Below, piece after piece: positions 47,016 through 55,786 of a stretch of DNA of 64,000 nt. Position numbers and translations under genes: made by a program. Origin of the DNA: Undibacterium sp. 5I1 (GTDB taxonomy: Bacteria > Pseudomonadota > Gammaproteobacteria > Burkholderiales > Burkholderiaceae_D); assembly GCF_034314085.1 (NCBI RefSeq), contig NZ_JAVIWI010000001.1, positions 3,286,001 to 3,350,000 on the forward strand, read 5' to 3'. Positions within the stretch are counted from its first letter, which is position 1, and each line of letters opens with the position of its first letter. The notes below the pieces were generated by a model that searched no databases, was not told the DNA's origin, and saw only the letters and a program-made list of their open reading frames with translations.

Positions 47016-49340
47016 TTACATTTTTGCAGACAAGCTTAAGCCTACAGTCAACGGACGAACGCGGTAACCTTCGCTGACAAACTGGACATTAGGACGTTGA
47101 ATTACCTTGTCGTTGTTCAGCAGATTTTTTGCAAACAAGGACAACTCCCACGTACCCCAAGTTGCGCCAACGCTGGCATCTACGGTGCTGTAAGCAGGGC
47201 GATCATAGTCAGGATCGGTGTGTACCAGACTACCGTGGCTACTGCCTACCCAATGTACCGCTGCACGAGCGAAGCCGTAAGTATCATTGGCAAGATCAAA
47301 GTTGTATTGACCTGTCAGGCTGGCATTGTATTTAGGTACGCCTTGAATAGCATCGCCAGAGACTGCACCGATAGATGGAATGTCGCTGGACAACTTGGCA
47401 TCGGTGTAACCGCCGGAGAAGCCGATCAGGACGTTGGAACTTGGCTTGGCTTTAACTTCAAATTCAAAGCCATAGCTTTTTGCTTTGCCGACGTTGGTCT
47501 CAAAGTCGAAACCGCAACCTGGCAAGGACACGTCTTGTTGTAGCTTGTTCCAGTCAATGTAAAACGCGGCCAAATTAACAGATAAACGGTTGCCCATCAA
47601 ACGCGATTTGCTACCGACTTCATAGCTCCATAATTTGTCTGGATCAAATGAGGTTGGTGCCGAAGTTAAGTTCAGATTTTTAAAGTCTGCGGCACAAACC
47701 GAGACTGGAATTGCGCGGTTTTGTCCACCCAAACGGAAGCCCTGGCTGGCACTGGCGTACAAATTATTATTAGGATCGACTTGCCATGTAATCGCAAATT
47801 TAGGGGTAGTTGCCTTGAAGTTGGAACTGGCATCCGAGTGCGCAGGTCCGCCGGCAAAGAAGAAGTCACCATCACGCGACAAGGAATCCGTCGCCCGCAA
47901 ATAGCGAGCACCGACGGTAGCATGCAGCGTTGGGCTAAAGTAGTAATTAACCTCACCAAACAAGGCGGTCTGCTCTGTACGGTAATGACGTCCGCTGAAA
48001 TAAGAGTTGTCACCTGGGAAGGAAGAACCTAACAAGTTAGGATCAGCGGGGTTCACGCCTGCATTAGCAAACGCCTTGTTGATGCCAAACACTGGCTCGT
48101 TATCCAACACATTGGTTTTTAAATTGGAATAAAACAAACCACCAATCCAGGTAAAGGGAGAAACCTTCGGATCATATGGTTTAGAAGTCAAACGTACCTC
48201 TTGCGAGAACTGACGAACCTGATTATTCAGATAGACGGCAGAAGGTAATGCGGCAACCGTATCACCCAGTCCGGCAGGTGCATTCGGCAAGCTGCTAATC
48301 AGGCCACCGATATAGCTACTGTTGACGACGGTGCCGTCTTGAGTGCGATCAAAGTCACGTTGAAATAAGCTTGATACCGATACCAGATCAGCAAAACCCA
48401 TGTCGTAATTGATGGTCAGGCTAGGTACAGTCAACTTGTCGGTACCTGGTTCTCTGACGATTTTGTTGGTTTGATTGCCAGGCAACGACGTGTAGAAAGC
48501 ATCGATGTCGGCGGTCTTTACTTCTTGGTAAAAGATCGCTGGCGTAATCGTCAACTCCTTGGTTGGCGACCACTTTAAAGCGATTCTGGCGACGGAACTT
48601 TCTTCCGAGTTAATGCCGGAAGCGACCACTTTGCCATTGGTAGGAGAAACCTGATCGACATAGCCGCTGTTACGCCCTTTTTGCAGGCCAATCCGCAATG
48701 CCATTTCATCTTTGATCAATGGCATATTGAATACGCCGTTGACGGTGTAATTGGTGCCGCCGCCTTTGGTGGAGGAGACTTCGCTATACAAATTGGCCTC
48801 ACGCTCGTTAAAGATAGGCTGATTGGTGATGAACTTCAGCGTGCCACCCATGGAGCTGGCACCATACAAAGTACCTTGCGGGCCACGTAACACTTCGATG
48901 CGATCCAGATCAAACAGTTTTGGTTCGGCGCTACCCAAGCTGTACAGATTGCGCGTCGTCATCGACACGTCGTCCATATACACGCCAACGGTGGCCGAAC
49001 CTGCGGCGGAGCTGACGCCGCGGATTTCAATATTGTTCAGACCAGCGCCGGAACCGCTGGCACCAGAGAAAGAGACGTTAGGAATCGCCCGGGTGACGTC
49101 GCCGATGTCGGTAATATGTTGCCCGACGATATCGTCGCCGCGGATGACTGAAATACTCAGCGGTACTTTGCTGGCATCTTCTTTACGCTTTTGGGCGGTT
49201 ACTGTGACGGTATCAATTTGCTCAGTACGTTTTGCCGCACCAGCTGTGGCATCCGTCGTTGTTTGAGCATAAGCGGAACTTGCAAAAATGGAGGAAATCG
49301 CCGCCGCAAGGCAAGCTAGTTTGCCGTTATATGAGTGCAT
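47016..49340 (-). CDS. TonB-dependent outer-membrane receptor
   Basis: This 774-residue protein has a signal peptide (about 1-25), a TonB-box-like segment IDTVTVTAQKR (about 42-52), a plug domain (about 60-170; IEVLRGPQGTLYGASSMGGT) and a C-terminal beta-barrel. It resembles receptors of the broad iron-siderophore/vitamin type with the VTAQKR start. The ligand is unknown. It is a single gene with its own terminator. The next leftward gene upstream, about 770 bases away, encodes a metal/cobalamin-binding protein, which might or might not be functionally linked. I saw no cobalamin riboswitch in the leader. Confidence 0.93.
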   Translation of the reverse strand: MHSYNGKLACLAAAISSIFASSAYAQTTTDATAGAAKRTEQIDTVTVTAQKRKEDASKVPLSISVIRGDDIVGQHITDIGDVTRAIPNVSFSGASGSGAGLNNIEIRGVSSAAGSATVGVYMDDVSMTTRNLYSLGSAEPKLFDLDRIEVLRGPQGTLYGASSMGGTLKFITNQPIFNEREANLYSEVSSTKGGGTNYTVNGVFNMPLIKDEMALRIGLQKGRNSGYVDQVSPTNGKVVASGINSEESSVARIALKWSPTKELTITPAIFYQEVKTADIDAFYTSLPGNQTNKIVREPGTDKLTVPSLTINYDMGFADLVSVSSLFQRDFDRTQDGTVVNSSYIGGLISSLPNAPAGLGDTVAALPSAVYLNNQVRQFSQEVRLTSKPYDPKVSPFTWIGGLFYSNLKTNVLDNEPVFGINKAFANAGVNPADPNLLGSSFPGDNSYFSGRHYRTEQTALFGEVNYYFSPTLHATVGARYLRATDSLSRDGDFFFAGGPAHSDASSNFKATTPKFAITWQVDPNNNLYASASQGFRLGGQNRAIPVSVCAADFKNLNLTSAPTSFDPDKLWSYEVGSKSRLMGNRLSVNLAAFYIDWNKLQQDVSLPGCGFDFETNVGKAKSYGFEFEVKAKPSSNVLIGFSGGYTDAKLSSDIPSIGAVSGDAIQGVPKYNASLTGQYNFDLANDTYGFARAAVHWVGSSHGSLVHTDPDYDRPAYSTVDASVGATWGTWELSLFAKNLLNNDKVIQRPNVQFVSEGYRVRPLTVGLSLSAKM

Positions 49341-50106
49341 GTTTTAAGGCCTTATTTAAAAGTCTGGTTGAGTGTAGCTTTTGCTGAGCTAGTGATTAAA
49401 TTTAAAAAGAAAGCTTGAAAATTGAAATCGACACTGGAATGTTGCGTGTCCGGCAAACCTAGCCGTCTTCAAGCCATCTTTATCTTGCAGGAATTGCTTA
49501 AGTTGTATAGCTGACTCAAAGGTAGCATGAAGTGCGGAGGCGGAAAAGGAAGCCAGCTGGCAGTGTGGTATTAATGGTATACATCGAATATCGATCAAAA
49601 ATGCTTCACCATGGAGCAAAAAACAAATGCTTTAACCAATAAATACGTGGCGAAATTCTCCGTAAAAAAAATCCTCAATGTCATTGTTTATTCCATTTTT
49701 GTAGCCTACAAAACAATCGGATATTTATATACTCCCATTAAATTTGTCTAAAATTACCTTATTGACCAATAATTATATGGACAACTAAAATATACCCTCC
49801 TAGAGTATATTTAACTCATGCATCAATTTTGAATCTGAGATTTACCCGAAAAGGGAACCAGGCGAGAAAAAATGCGCGCTGTCTTTTCATTTTTATTTAT
49901 CTGTATGACGAGGCACTTTTCTCGGGCAAGACAAGTTCCGCCTTAAGAGAGTGCGGGCATGCACTTACATCGCTCTTACGCAAATAGATAAATAGAGGTA
50001 ATTGAGTAAAAATGGAGTTTGCAGGATGTAAAAATAAGATGTCTGAAGCACTCTTATAAACCAATTTATACATAAAACTCAGCTGCGCGCGAAACGCTTT
50101 GCCATG
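49341..50106. other. Intergenic region upstream of TonB receptor
   Basis: This 766-base gap includes the receptor leader and repeat copy 6 (49727-49812). A 76-codon frame at 49389-49619 on the minus strand has no family features and I do not regard it as a gene. No riboswitch or Fur-like palindrome was recognised. Confidence 0.5.
49727..49812 (+). repeat. Nested palindromic element, copy 6
   Basis: Left end ATATACTCCC, then ACCTTATTGACCA and TATGGACAACT, then AAAATATACCCTCC and right end AGAGTATATTT. Both stems are retained with few changes. Confidence 0.75.
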
Positions 50107-50973
50107 TTAAAGCGACCTTAAATATGCCAACCCAGCAATCGCGCGGCTGCCGTACCAGGACAGCATTTCGCCATCTACCAGCTGAACTGGTTTGCCGATT
50201 TGCTGCTCTAAAGCGTCAACATGGATTTCTGTAAACCGATAGGGTTCGGTCGAGAGCAAAACGCCGTCAATCTCGCTGGCTACTTGATCGCTCCACTCAA
50301 ACCGGGGATAGCGCTCGGTGGACTGTGGATGCTGCCAGGTTTTCCAGCCGATCAGAGACAACATATTGGCAATATAAGTATCGCTGGACACCGTCATCCA
50401 CGGGTCTTTCCAGATGCAATACAGCATGGTTTGTGGTAGTGCGATTTGCGCCGGCGGTGCTAGCTCAGTGTCGTGCTCAGTGTCGTGCTTAGTGTCGTGC
50501 TTAGTGTCAGGCTTGGTGTCAGGCTTGGTGTCAGGCTTGGTGTGGAGCTGAGCGTAGTTTTTTTCAAACTCGGCGCAGAGTTTTTCAGCGGCTGGTGCGA
50601 CCTGAAAAATATCGCCAAGCAAACGATACAGGGCAAGATTGTCACGCGGTGTGATGGGATGGGTGACGACGATATGTGGAATAAATGCGGCAAGTTGATC
50701 AACGGTGGGCTTTTGGTTTTCATCGATGTTGACGATGAGATGGGTAGGCGCAAGGCGACGGATTTTCTCGATATTGACATCTTTAGTGCCACCGATTTTG
50801 GGGATGGTTTTGACAATATCTGCCGGATGAATACAAAAACCTGTACGACCGACCAGCCAGGGAGCCAGCCCCAGATCGCACAGCAATTCGGTAATTGACG
50901 GCACCAGACTAACGATGCGCGGATTGACATCAGCGGGGAGATGGGCCTGACCCGTAGCATCAATTAGCGGCAT
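50107..50973 (-). CDS. Cobalamin/metal-binding protein (helical backbone receptor)
   Basis: This 288-residue protein is of the BtuF/helical-backbone metal receptor type: N-terminal lobe RIVSLVPSITELLCDLGLAPWLVG, then GGTKDVNIEKIRRLAPTHLI, and the C-terminal lobe with YGSRAIAGLAYL. No signal peptide is present, so unlike BtuF it may stay in the cytoplasm or the true start may be missing. Residues 146-171 are a repeated (K/E)(P/H)DT tract encoded by a 12-base tandem repeat in the linker between the lobes. The ribosome site appears to come from repeat copy 7, which ends just upstream. Confidence 0.8.
   Translation of the reverse strand: MPLIDATGQAHLPADVNPRIVSLVPSITELLCDLGLAPWLVGRTGFCIHPADIVKTIPKIGGTKDVNIEKIRRLAPTHLIVNIDENQKPTVDQLAAFIPHIVVTHPITPRDNLALYRLLGDIFQVAPAAEKLCAEFEKNYAQLHTKPDTKPDTKPDTKHDTKHDTEHDTELAPPAQIALPQTMLYCIWKDPWMTVSSDTYIANMLSLIGWKTWQHPQSTERYPRFEWSDQVASEIDGVLLSTEPYRFTEIHVDALEQQIGKPVQLVDGEMLSWYGSRAIAGLAYLRSL
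50470..50543. repeat. 12-bp coding tandem repeat
   Basis: About six 12-base units of the form GTGTC(A/G)(G/T)GCTT(A/G) lie inside the cobalamin/metal-binding protein gene. They encode alternating KPDT and KHDT units. The frame is kept because 12 is a multiple of three, so copy changes would only lengthen or shorten the linker. Confidence 0.85.
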
Positions 50974-50979
50974 ATTTAC

Positions 50980-51065
50980 TATACTCCCCCGTTATTTCAC
51001 AAAAAACTGCTTAATGCCCAATGATATTATGGACAATTAAAATATACTTATTAGGAGTATATTTC
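50980..51065 (+). repeat. Nested palindromic element, copy 7
   Basis: Left end ATACTCCCCC (50981-50990), then GCTTAATGCCCA, TATGGACAATTAAAATATAC and right end AGGAGTATATTT. Its left end lies seven bases from the start codon at 50973. On the minus strand that end is GGGGGAGTAT, a purine-rich stretch at Shine-Dalgarno distance. Confidence 0.75.
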
Positions 51066-51088
51066 ATTCAAATTCTACAAAGATGTCA

Positions 51089-51868
51089 TCAGGATTCATT
51101 TGCACGCGGTTTTCTGCGTGCTTTGGCAAAAACACGATCATAAAGCCAATTAGGAAGCACGCGCATTAGCTTGGCAACTACGCCCATTTGCCAGGGGATA
51201 ATCCGGTAAGAATCACCACGATCAATCGCAGCAACGGCTGACTTGGCAAAGGCCTCAACCGGCATTAAAAATGGCATAGGATAAGGGTTGTCACGTGTCA
51301 TCGGGGTATCAATATAACCTGGTGCAATGGTCACCACTTTGATGCCGCTTGAGCGCAACTCGACGCGCAACGACTCGCAATAACTGATCACCGCCGCCTT
51401 GGAGGCGCTGTAGGCTTCAGCCCCCGGCAAGCCGCGTATGCCGGCGACACTGCCGATACCGACCAGACGGCAATCTTGCTGTTTGGCGTAGCCTTGCATC
51501 GACGCGATAAACGGCGCAAAGGTGGCGACGGTCGCAATTAGATTGGTCTCTATGACGCGAGCAAAGACCGGAATATCTTCGGCATGCTCAGTCAAAGTTC
51601 CGACAGAAATACCCGCATTCGCAACCACGACATTCACTTGACCGACCGCCTGAATAAAATCCGTAGCAGCCTTGGCCAGCGCAGCGTGATCGGTAACATC
51701 TAAAGGGTAAATTTGATGCTTGTCTGCGTTGGGCAAGCTTTGTCGTAATTGTTCCAATACGTCCTGACGGCGTGCGACCAAACCAAGCACCGCACCTTGC
51801 TCCGCAAAACTACGCGCCAGTGCTGCGCCGATACCGGAAGATGCGCCTGTGATAAATACTGTTTGCAT
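51089..51868 (-). CDS. SDR family oxidoreductase
   Basis: This classical short-chain dehydrogenase of about 259 residues has the cofactor motif GASSGIG near the N-terminus, ANAGIS, a catalytic Ser in GIGSVAG and the catalytic YSASK. The C-terminal region is basic (KARRKPRANES) and includes LMRVLPNWLYDRVF, typical of SDRs annotated as membrane-associated. The substrate is unknown. ATG 51868 lies directly after the dsbA terminator T-run, and the alternative ATG 51886 lies inside its hairpin. Neither has an ideal ribosome site. I prefer 51868 on N-terminal similarity. Confidence 0.85.
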   Translation of the reverse strand: MQTVFITGASSGIGAALARSFAEQGAVLGLVARRQDVLEQLRQSLPNADKHQIYPLDVTDHAALAKAATDFIQAVGQVNVVVANAGISVGTLTEHAEDIPVFARVIETNLIATVATFAPFIASMQGYAKQQDCRLVGIGSVAGIRGLPGAEAYSASKAAVISYCESLRVELRSSGIKVVTIAPGYIDTPMTRDNPYPMPFLMPVEAFAKSAVAAIDRGDSYRIIPWQMGVVAKLMRVLPNWLYDRVFAKARRKPRANES

Positions 51869-51870
51869 AT

Positions 51871-51900
51871 AAAAAAAGTCCGTCATTAACTGACGGACTT
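51871..51900 (-). terminator. Rho-independent terminator after dsbA
   Basis: The perfect ten-base stem AAGTCCGTCA / TGACGGACTT has a five-base loop. On the minus strand a T-run follows. It lies 31 bases after the dsbA stop and overlaps the upstream ATG of the SDR gene. Confidence 0.85.
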
Positions 51901-51931
51901 CCTTAAATTATTACCTACCCAAATCGGGAAA

Positions 51932-52696
51932 TTATTTCTTTTTTGCAGCGTCTTTTGCCGCTGGTGCTGGCGTTACTTTACTTGCTGCCGGTGCTGCCGC
52001 AGCAGGTGCATTTTTGTCCTTCAAGACTTTATTAAACAAGAAATCCAGAACTTGAATACCGGCGACATTTTGTGCATCTTCAGTCACACGTCCCAAACCC
52101 TTTGCTGCCATTGCAGGGCCAGTCATATAACGACCATCGACTGCAAACATTGGCACGCTATCGATACGGTAAGCATCTTGCATCTGTGCTGAGCGATTGA
52201 CTTTGCTTTGCACTGCGAACGAGTTATAAACGTCCATAAATTTTTGTTTATCCAGACCCGATTTCGTCACAAATTCCATAATATCGGCATCGCTTTGCAA
52301 GCGGTTACGCTCAATGTGGAGTGCAGCAAACGCCTTGGCATGGAATTCTTCTGTTTTACCCATGGCTTCTAAGGTGTAATACAGTTTTTGCTGCGTGACC
52401 AAGTCGTGAAAGTTGACATGGATACGTTTAAAAACAATATTGTCACCTTGCTTTTTTACCCATGCGGCGATCACTGGCTCTAATGCATTGCAATGCGGGC
52501 AGAAGTAGCCAAAGAATTCGATCACTTCTACTTTTTTCCCACCTTCGGCCGGCTGCGGGCGATCTAATACAGTGTATTCAACACCATTTTGTGGCATTGT
52601 GGGGCTTGCGCTAGCGGTCGCAGCGACAAAACCTAAGCCCAGACCAAACCCAATTACTAACAACATTTTTTGTGTCATTTGACGGATTGAACGCAT
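51932..52696 (-). CDS. dsbA: Thiol:disulfide interchange protein DsbA
   Basis: This periplasmic thioredoxin-fold oxidase introduces disulfide bonds into exported proteins. The 254 residues start with a signal peptide (about 1-31, ending ASA). The active site is C66-P-H-C69 within FFGYFCPHC. An Ala/Pro/Lys-rich C-terminal tail of about 25 residues (ending KDAAKKK) is an extension not seen in E. coli DsbA. The ATG at 52696 has AAGGA upstream; a GTG one codon earlier is possible. It sits downstream of the SPOR-domain gene with a gap of about 55 bases and has its own terminator. Confidence 0.94.
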   Translation of the reverse strand: MRSIRQMTQKMLLVIGFGLGLGFVAATASASPTMPQNGVEYTVLDRPQPAEGGKKVEVIEFFGYFCPHCNALEPVIAAWVKKQGDNIVFKRIHVNFHDLVTQQKLYYTLEAMGKTEEFHAKAFAALHIERNRLQSDADIMEFVTKSGLDKQKFMDVYNSFAVQSKVNRSAQMQDAYRIDSVPMFAVDGRYMTGPAMAAKGLGRVTEDAQNVAGIQVLDFLFNKVLKDKNAPAAAAPAASKVTPAPAAKDAAKKK

Positions 52697-52751
52697 CACT
52701 TTTCCTTTATATTATTCAAGAATATGTCTTGCTATTGCAACTGACTCAGAA

Positions 52752-53456
52752 CTACTTAGCGGTACGGACCACTGCGACATCCACACTGTTTTCAGACAAC
52801 TTTGCGCGCATTCGGTTCATTGTTTCGATCTGATTAAATGGACCAATCCGAACTCGATACAGCGTACCATTATCCGAGGGCTTTTCGCTGACACGAGCCT
52901 CAAAACCGATCAATGCCAGCTTGGCGCGGGCACTCTCTGCGTCGGCCTGATCACGGAATGCACCTGCTTGCAGATAGTAGACGTATTTGTCATCAACAGT
53001 ATCGCCCGCTCTGGTGGCATCGGCTGGTTTAACTTCGGCCTTGTCTTGCGTGGCGATGGCTGGCTTGGCGATCTCGGCTGGCTTGCTGTCTACTTTAGCA
53101 TCTGGAAGTTTGTTTCCGACAGCGTTGCCAGGCGTAGCCGCTACATTACTAACATTGGCAACAGCGTCCGGGGCTTTAGGAGCATCCACAGGTTTTACAA
53201 AATCCTTAGCCGCCTCTTTTACCGCGTCTTTATTCCCATACATAGGCTTATTGGGATCTTGCACTTGAGTCACTGGTATATCTGCGGCTTTCGCGCCTTT
53301 GTTGGTAAAAGGCGTGGAAGATTTGGTAATCAATAATGCGACGGCGACGGCGATTGCCAAGCCGATGACTAAACCGACGATCAGTCCTAGCAAGGTACCG
53401 CCATGCTGACGGACGGTTTTAATAGTTTGATAGCGATGATAAGAAAGCGATTTCAT
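52752..53456 (-). CDS. SPOR domain-containing protein
   Basis: This 234-residue protein has one N-terminal membrane segment (about 18-45, GLIVGLVIGLAIAVAVALLI), a long Lys/Ala/Pro-rich periplasmic linker (about 50-150) and a C-terminal SPOR domain (about 155-232; YYLQAGAFRDQADAESARA). SPOR domains bind denuded peptidoglycan at division septa, as in FtsN. The start has GGAG upstream. The order argS, SPOR, dsbA on one strand is familiar to me from other Burkholderiales. Confidence 0.92.
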   Translation of the reverse strand: MKSLSYHRYQTIKTVRQHGGTLLGLIVGLVIGLAIAVAVALLITKSSTPFTNKGAKAADIPVTQVQDPNKPMYGNKDAVKEAAKDFVKPVDAPKAPDAVANVSNVAATPGNAVGNKLPDAKVDSKPAEIAKPAIATQDKAEVKPADATRAGDTVDDKYVYYLQAGAFRDQADAESARAKLALIGFEARVSEKPSDNGTLYRVRIGPFNQIETMNRMRAKLSENSVDVAVVRTAK

Positions 53457-53627
53457 GCGTCTCCGATTTAATAGGTCTTAAATGACTTTATATTGACACT
53501 TAGATTGGTAGTTATGTTCAGACTTAAATTCCCACATAGACAAATATTATTTCAGCGTAGTGCATTGATCAATATTGATAGATATTGATAAAAATGCGCT
53601 GTCGCTGAAATAATTCACCGAAGCTCT

Positions 53628-55340
53628 CTACATTTTATTCGGCGCCGATACGCCAATCAAGGCGAGTCCGTTACGCAAGACCTGGCGGGTTGCCAGCATC
53701 AAAGCCAGACGTGCCATTTTGGTCGCTTCATCATCGACCAAAATCCGTTCGGCATTGTAATAGCTATGCAGCTCGCCTGCCAGATCGCGCAAATAGAAAG
53801 CGATCTGATGCGGCCCCAACTCGTCCAGCGCTTTTTGCAAGGCTTCTGGATATTCTGCCAGTTTTGCCAACAAGGCGGCTTCCCGTACGGCAGTAAGGGG
53901 TGACAAATCGACGTCTTTTAACTTCGCCAGCACATCTTCATCGCTGCTGTATTGCGCCAGCACGGAGCAAATCCGGGCATGGGCGTATTGCACGTAATAC
54001 ACAGGATTTTCATCTGAACTCGCTAAGGCGACGTCAACATCGAACACGAATTCGGTATCGGCCTTGCGCGAAATCAGGAAGAAGCGCACTGCGTCCCTAC
54101 CTTTAACGACATCACCATTACCGGACCAATCAATCAGATCACGCACCGTGACATAGGAGCCTGCGCGCTTAGAGATTTTGACCTCGGCACCGTCCTTCAT
54201 CACTGTGACCATTTTATGCAGCACATAGTCAGGATAGCCTAACGGTACGCCCACATTGGCAGCTTGCAAACCGCCGCGCACGCGAGCAATGGTGCCGTGA
54301 TGGTCGCTGCCCATAATGTTGATCGCCTTCTGGAAACCACGTTGCCATTTGACGATGTGGTAAGCAACGTCAGGGACAAAATAAGTATAAGTCCCGTCAG
54401 ACTTCTTCATGACGCGGTCTTTGTCGTCGCCGTATTCTGTGCTGCGCAACCATAAGGCGCCATCGAGTTCGTAGGTTTTGCCAGCTTTGATTAGGGCTTC
54501 TACTGCGGCTTCTACTTTCCCATCTTTATATAGGGAGGTTTCTAAGTAGTAGTTATTAAACTTCACGCCAAATGCGAGCAAATCCATATCCTGTTCGTTA
54601 CGCAGGTAGGTCACGCTGAACTGGCGGATAGAATCGATATCGTCGACATTGCCAGTGGCAGTAACAGGTGCGCCATCGCTTGCAGAAACCGTCTTTTTCG
54701 CTAAAAAGTCGAGTGCGATCTCAGCAATATAATCGCCGTTATAAGCTGACTCTGGCCAACCTGCTTCACCCGGCTTGAAGCCTTTGGCGCGTGCTTGCAC
54801 GGACAAAGCGAGGTTTGCAATTTGTACGCCGGCATCGTTGTAATAAAACTCCCGCGTGACGTCATAGCCTTGTGCCTCAAATAAGGCGGACATCGCGTCG
54901 CCCAACGCACCTTGGCGTCCATGACCGACATGCAAAGGTCCGGTTGGATTGGCAGAGACAAATTCGATGATGACTTTCTTACCTGCGCCTTGGTCACTTT
55001 TACCAAAATCTGCGGTTTGCTCTAATACCGTTTTGGCGATGGCTTGCTTAGCGGCGTCTGTCAGACGAATATTGATAAAGCCCGGACCAGCGATTTCGGC
55101 AGCGGCGATCAAGCTACTGGATTGCGCCATAATTGCGGCAACAATGGCCTGCGCCAGTTCACGTGGATTTTTTTTGAGCGGTTTGGCAATTTGCATTGCG
55201 ATATTGCAAGCGATGTCGCCGTGCGAAGCGTCGCGCGGGCGTTCCAATACGATATTTGGCGTTAAATCGCTGCCAACCAACAAAGGCTGAACAGCGAGTT
55301 GGAATAGTTTGGAAATTTCTTGTTTTTGTTGAGCTAGCAT
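53628..55340 (-). CDS. argS: Arginyl-tRNA synthetase
   Basis: This class I synthetase charges tRNA-Arg with arginine. The 570 residues have the N-terminal additional domain, the HIGH-like motif in [20 protein letters not shown], the second signature region [12 protein letters not shown] and a C-terminal DALR anticodon-binding domain ending [12 protein letters not shown] start at ATG 55340 (MLAQQKQEI). The frame continues to 55403, but those residues are not conserved in type. The gene is separated from the SPOR gene by 171 bases. Confidence 0.96.
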   Translation of the reverse strand: MLAQQKQEISKLFQLAVQPLLVGSDLTPNIVLERPRDASHGDIACNIAMQIAKPLKKNPRELAQAIVAAIMAQSSSLIAAAEIAGPGFINIRLTDAAKQAIAKTVLEQTADFGKSDQGAGKKVIIEFVSANPTGPLHVGHGRQGALGDAMSALFEAQGYDVTREFYYNDAGVQIANLALSVQARAKGFKPGEAGWPESAYNGDYIAEIALDFLAKKTVSASDGAPVTATGNVDDIDSIRQFSVTYLRNEQDMDLLAFGVKFNNYYLETSLYKDGKVEAAVEALIKAGKTYELDGALWLRSTEYGDDKDRVMKKSDGTYTYFVPDVAYHIVKWQRGFQKAINIMGSDHHGTIARVRGGLQAANVGVPLGYPDYVLHKMVTVMKDGAEVKISKRAGSYVTVRDLIDWSGNGDVVKGRDAVRFFLISRKADTEFVFDVDVALASSDENPVYYVQYAHARICSVLAQYSSDEDVLAKLKDVDLSPLTAVREAALLAKLAEYPEALQKALDELGPHQIAFYLRDLAGELHSYYNAERILVDDEATKMARLALMLATRQVLRNGLALIGVSAPNKM

Positions 55341-55496
55341 AGTGTGCGCGCACCTCGCGTTAAGGCTGAGGTATAGGTAGGTGTGTATGTAAAGAGACAG
55401 CAAACATTATACTGTCTTGCACACTCAAAGTCCGTATTGGCGTTGGACGAGCTGGTGAAGAGCTAGCAGATACCCGTTGATTGAGGTCTGATTAGT

Positions 55497-55520
55497 CAGG
55501 ACAGTTTTGCGTAAGTCCTG
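55497..55520 (-). repeat. Partial copy of GGACTTACGC hairpin repeat
   Basis: On the minus strand this reads CAGGACTTACGCAAAACTG then TCCTG, matching the left arm of the 24494 element at about 20 of 22 positions. The ends CAGGAC/GTCCTG can pair as a small hairpin. Confidence 0.6.
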
Positions 55521-55617
55521 ATTGGCGTCTGATTGATCGTCGATTGCCTGAGAAGACTTTACCTGATTTGGACTGGAAACTAGCTACATAATTAGTGCAA
55601 CATGAAAAAGACGTTTA

Positions 55618-55702
55618 AATATACTCCTTACAGTATATTTAAACGTCCATATAATCGTTGGACATTTAAGCATATTTTCAAAAATATTGGGGTAGTATAT
55701 TA
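55618..55702 (-). repeat. Nested palindromic element, copy 8
   Basis: On the minus strand: AATATACTACCCCAATATTTT, TGCTTAAATGTCCA, TATGGACGTTTAAATATACTG and AGGAGTATATTT (the first block includes one extra base). The inner stem AAATGTCCA / TGGACGTTT and the outer stem are both retained. Confidence 0.75.
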
Positions 55703-55786
55703 TTTCCCGCACGTTATTTGCATTCTTGCCTGACGGTTGCTTCAGTCAGATCGCGCACTACAAGCCTGACGGTCGCCACCTTATTT

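Larger units (their letters stand above)
55341..55786. other. Intergenic region upstream of argS
   Basis: This 446-base gap contains a partial GGACTTACGC repeat (55497-55520) and repeat copy 8 (55618-55702). The argS promoter must be here. Nothing else is identifiable. Confidence 0.5.

Noticed and set aside
49389-49619. 76-codon minus-strand frame upstream of the TonB receptor
   Set aside because: No ribosome site, membrane pattern or motif; composition is that of leader DNA.
50473-50898. 141-codon plus-strand frame opposite the cobalamin/metal-binding gene
   Set aside because: It is the antisense reading of the 12-bp tandem repeat, with a repetitive translation. The minus-strand frame has recognisable family motifs.
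49341-51088. Possible cobalamin riboswitch near the TonB receptor and metal-binding gene
   Set aside because: I looked for a B12-box-like core on the minus strand in both gaps and saw none. The gaps are occupied by the palindromic repeats.
2088-55702. The dispersed repeats as a CRISPR array
   Set aside because: Copies are kilobases apart, in both orientations and diverged; there are no regular spacers and no cas genes.
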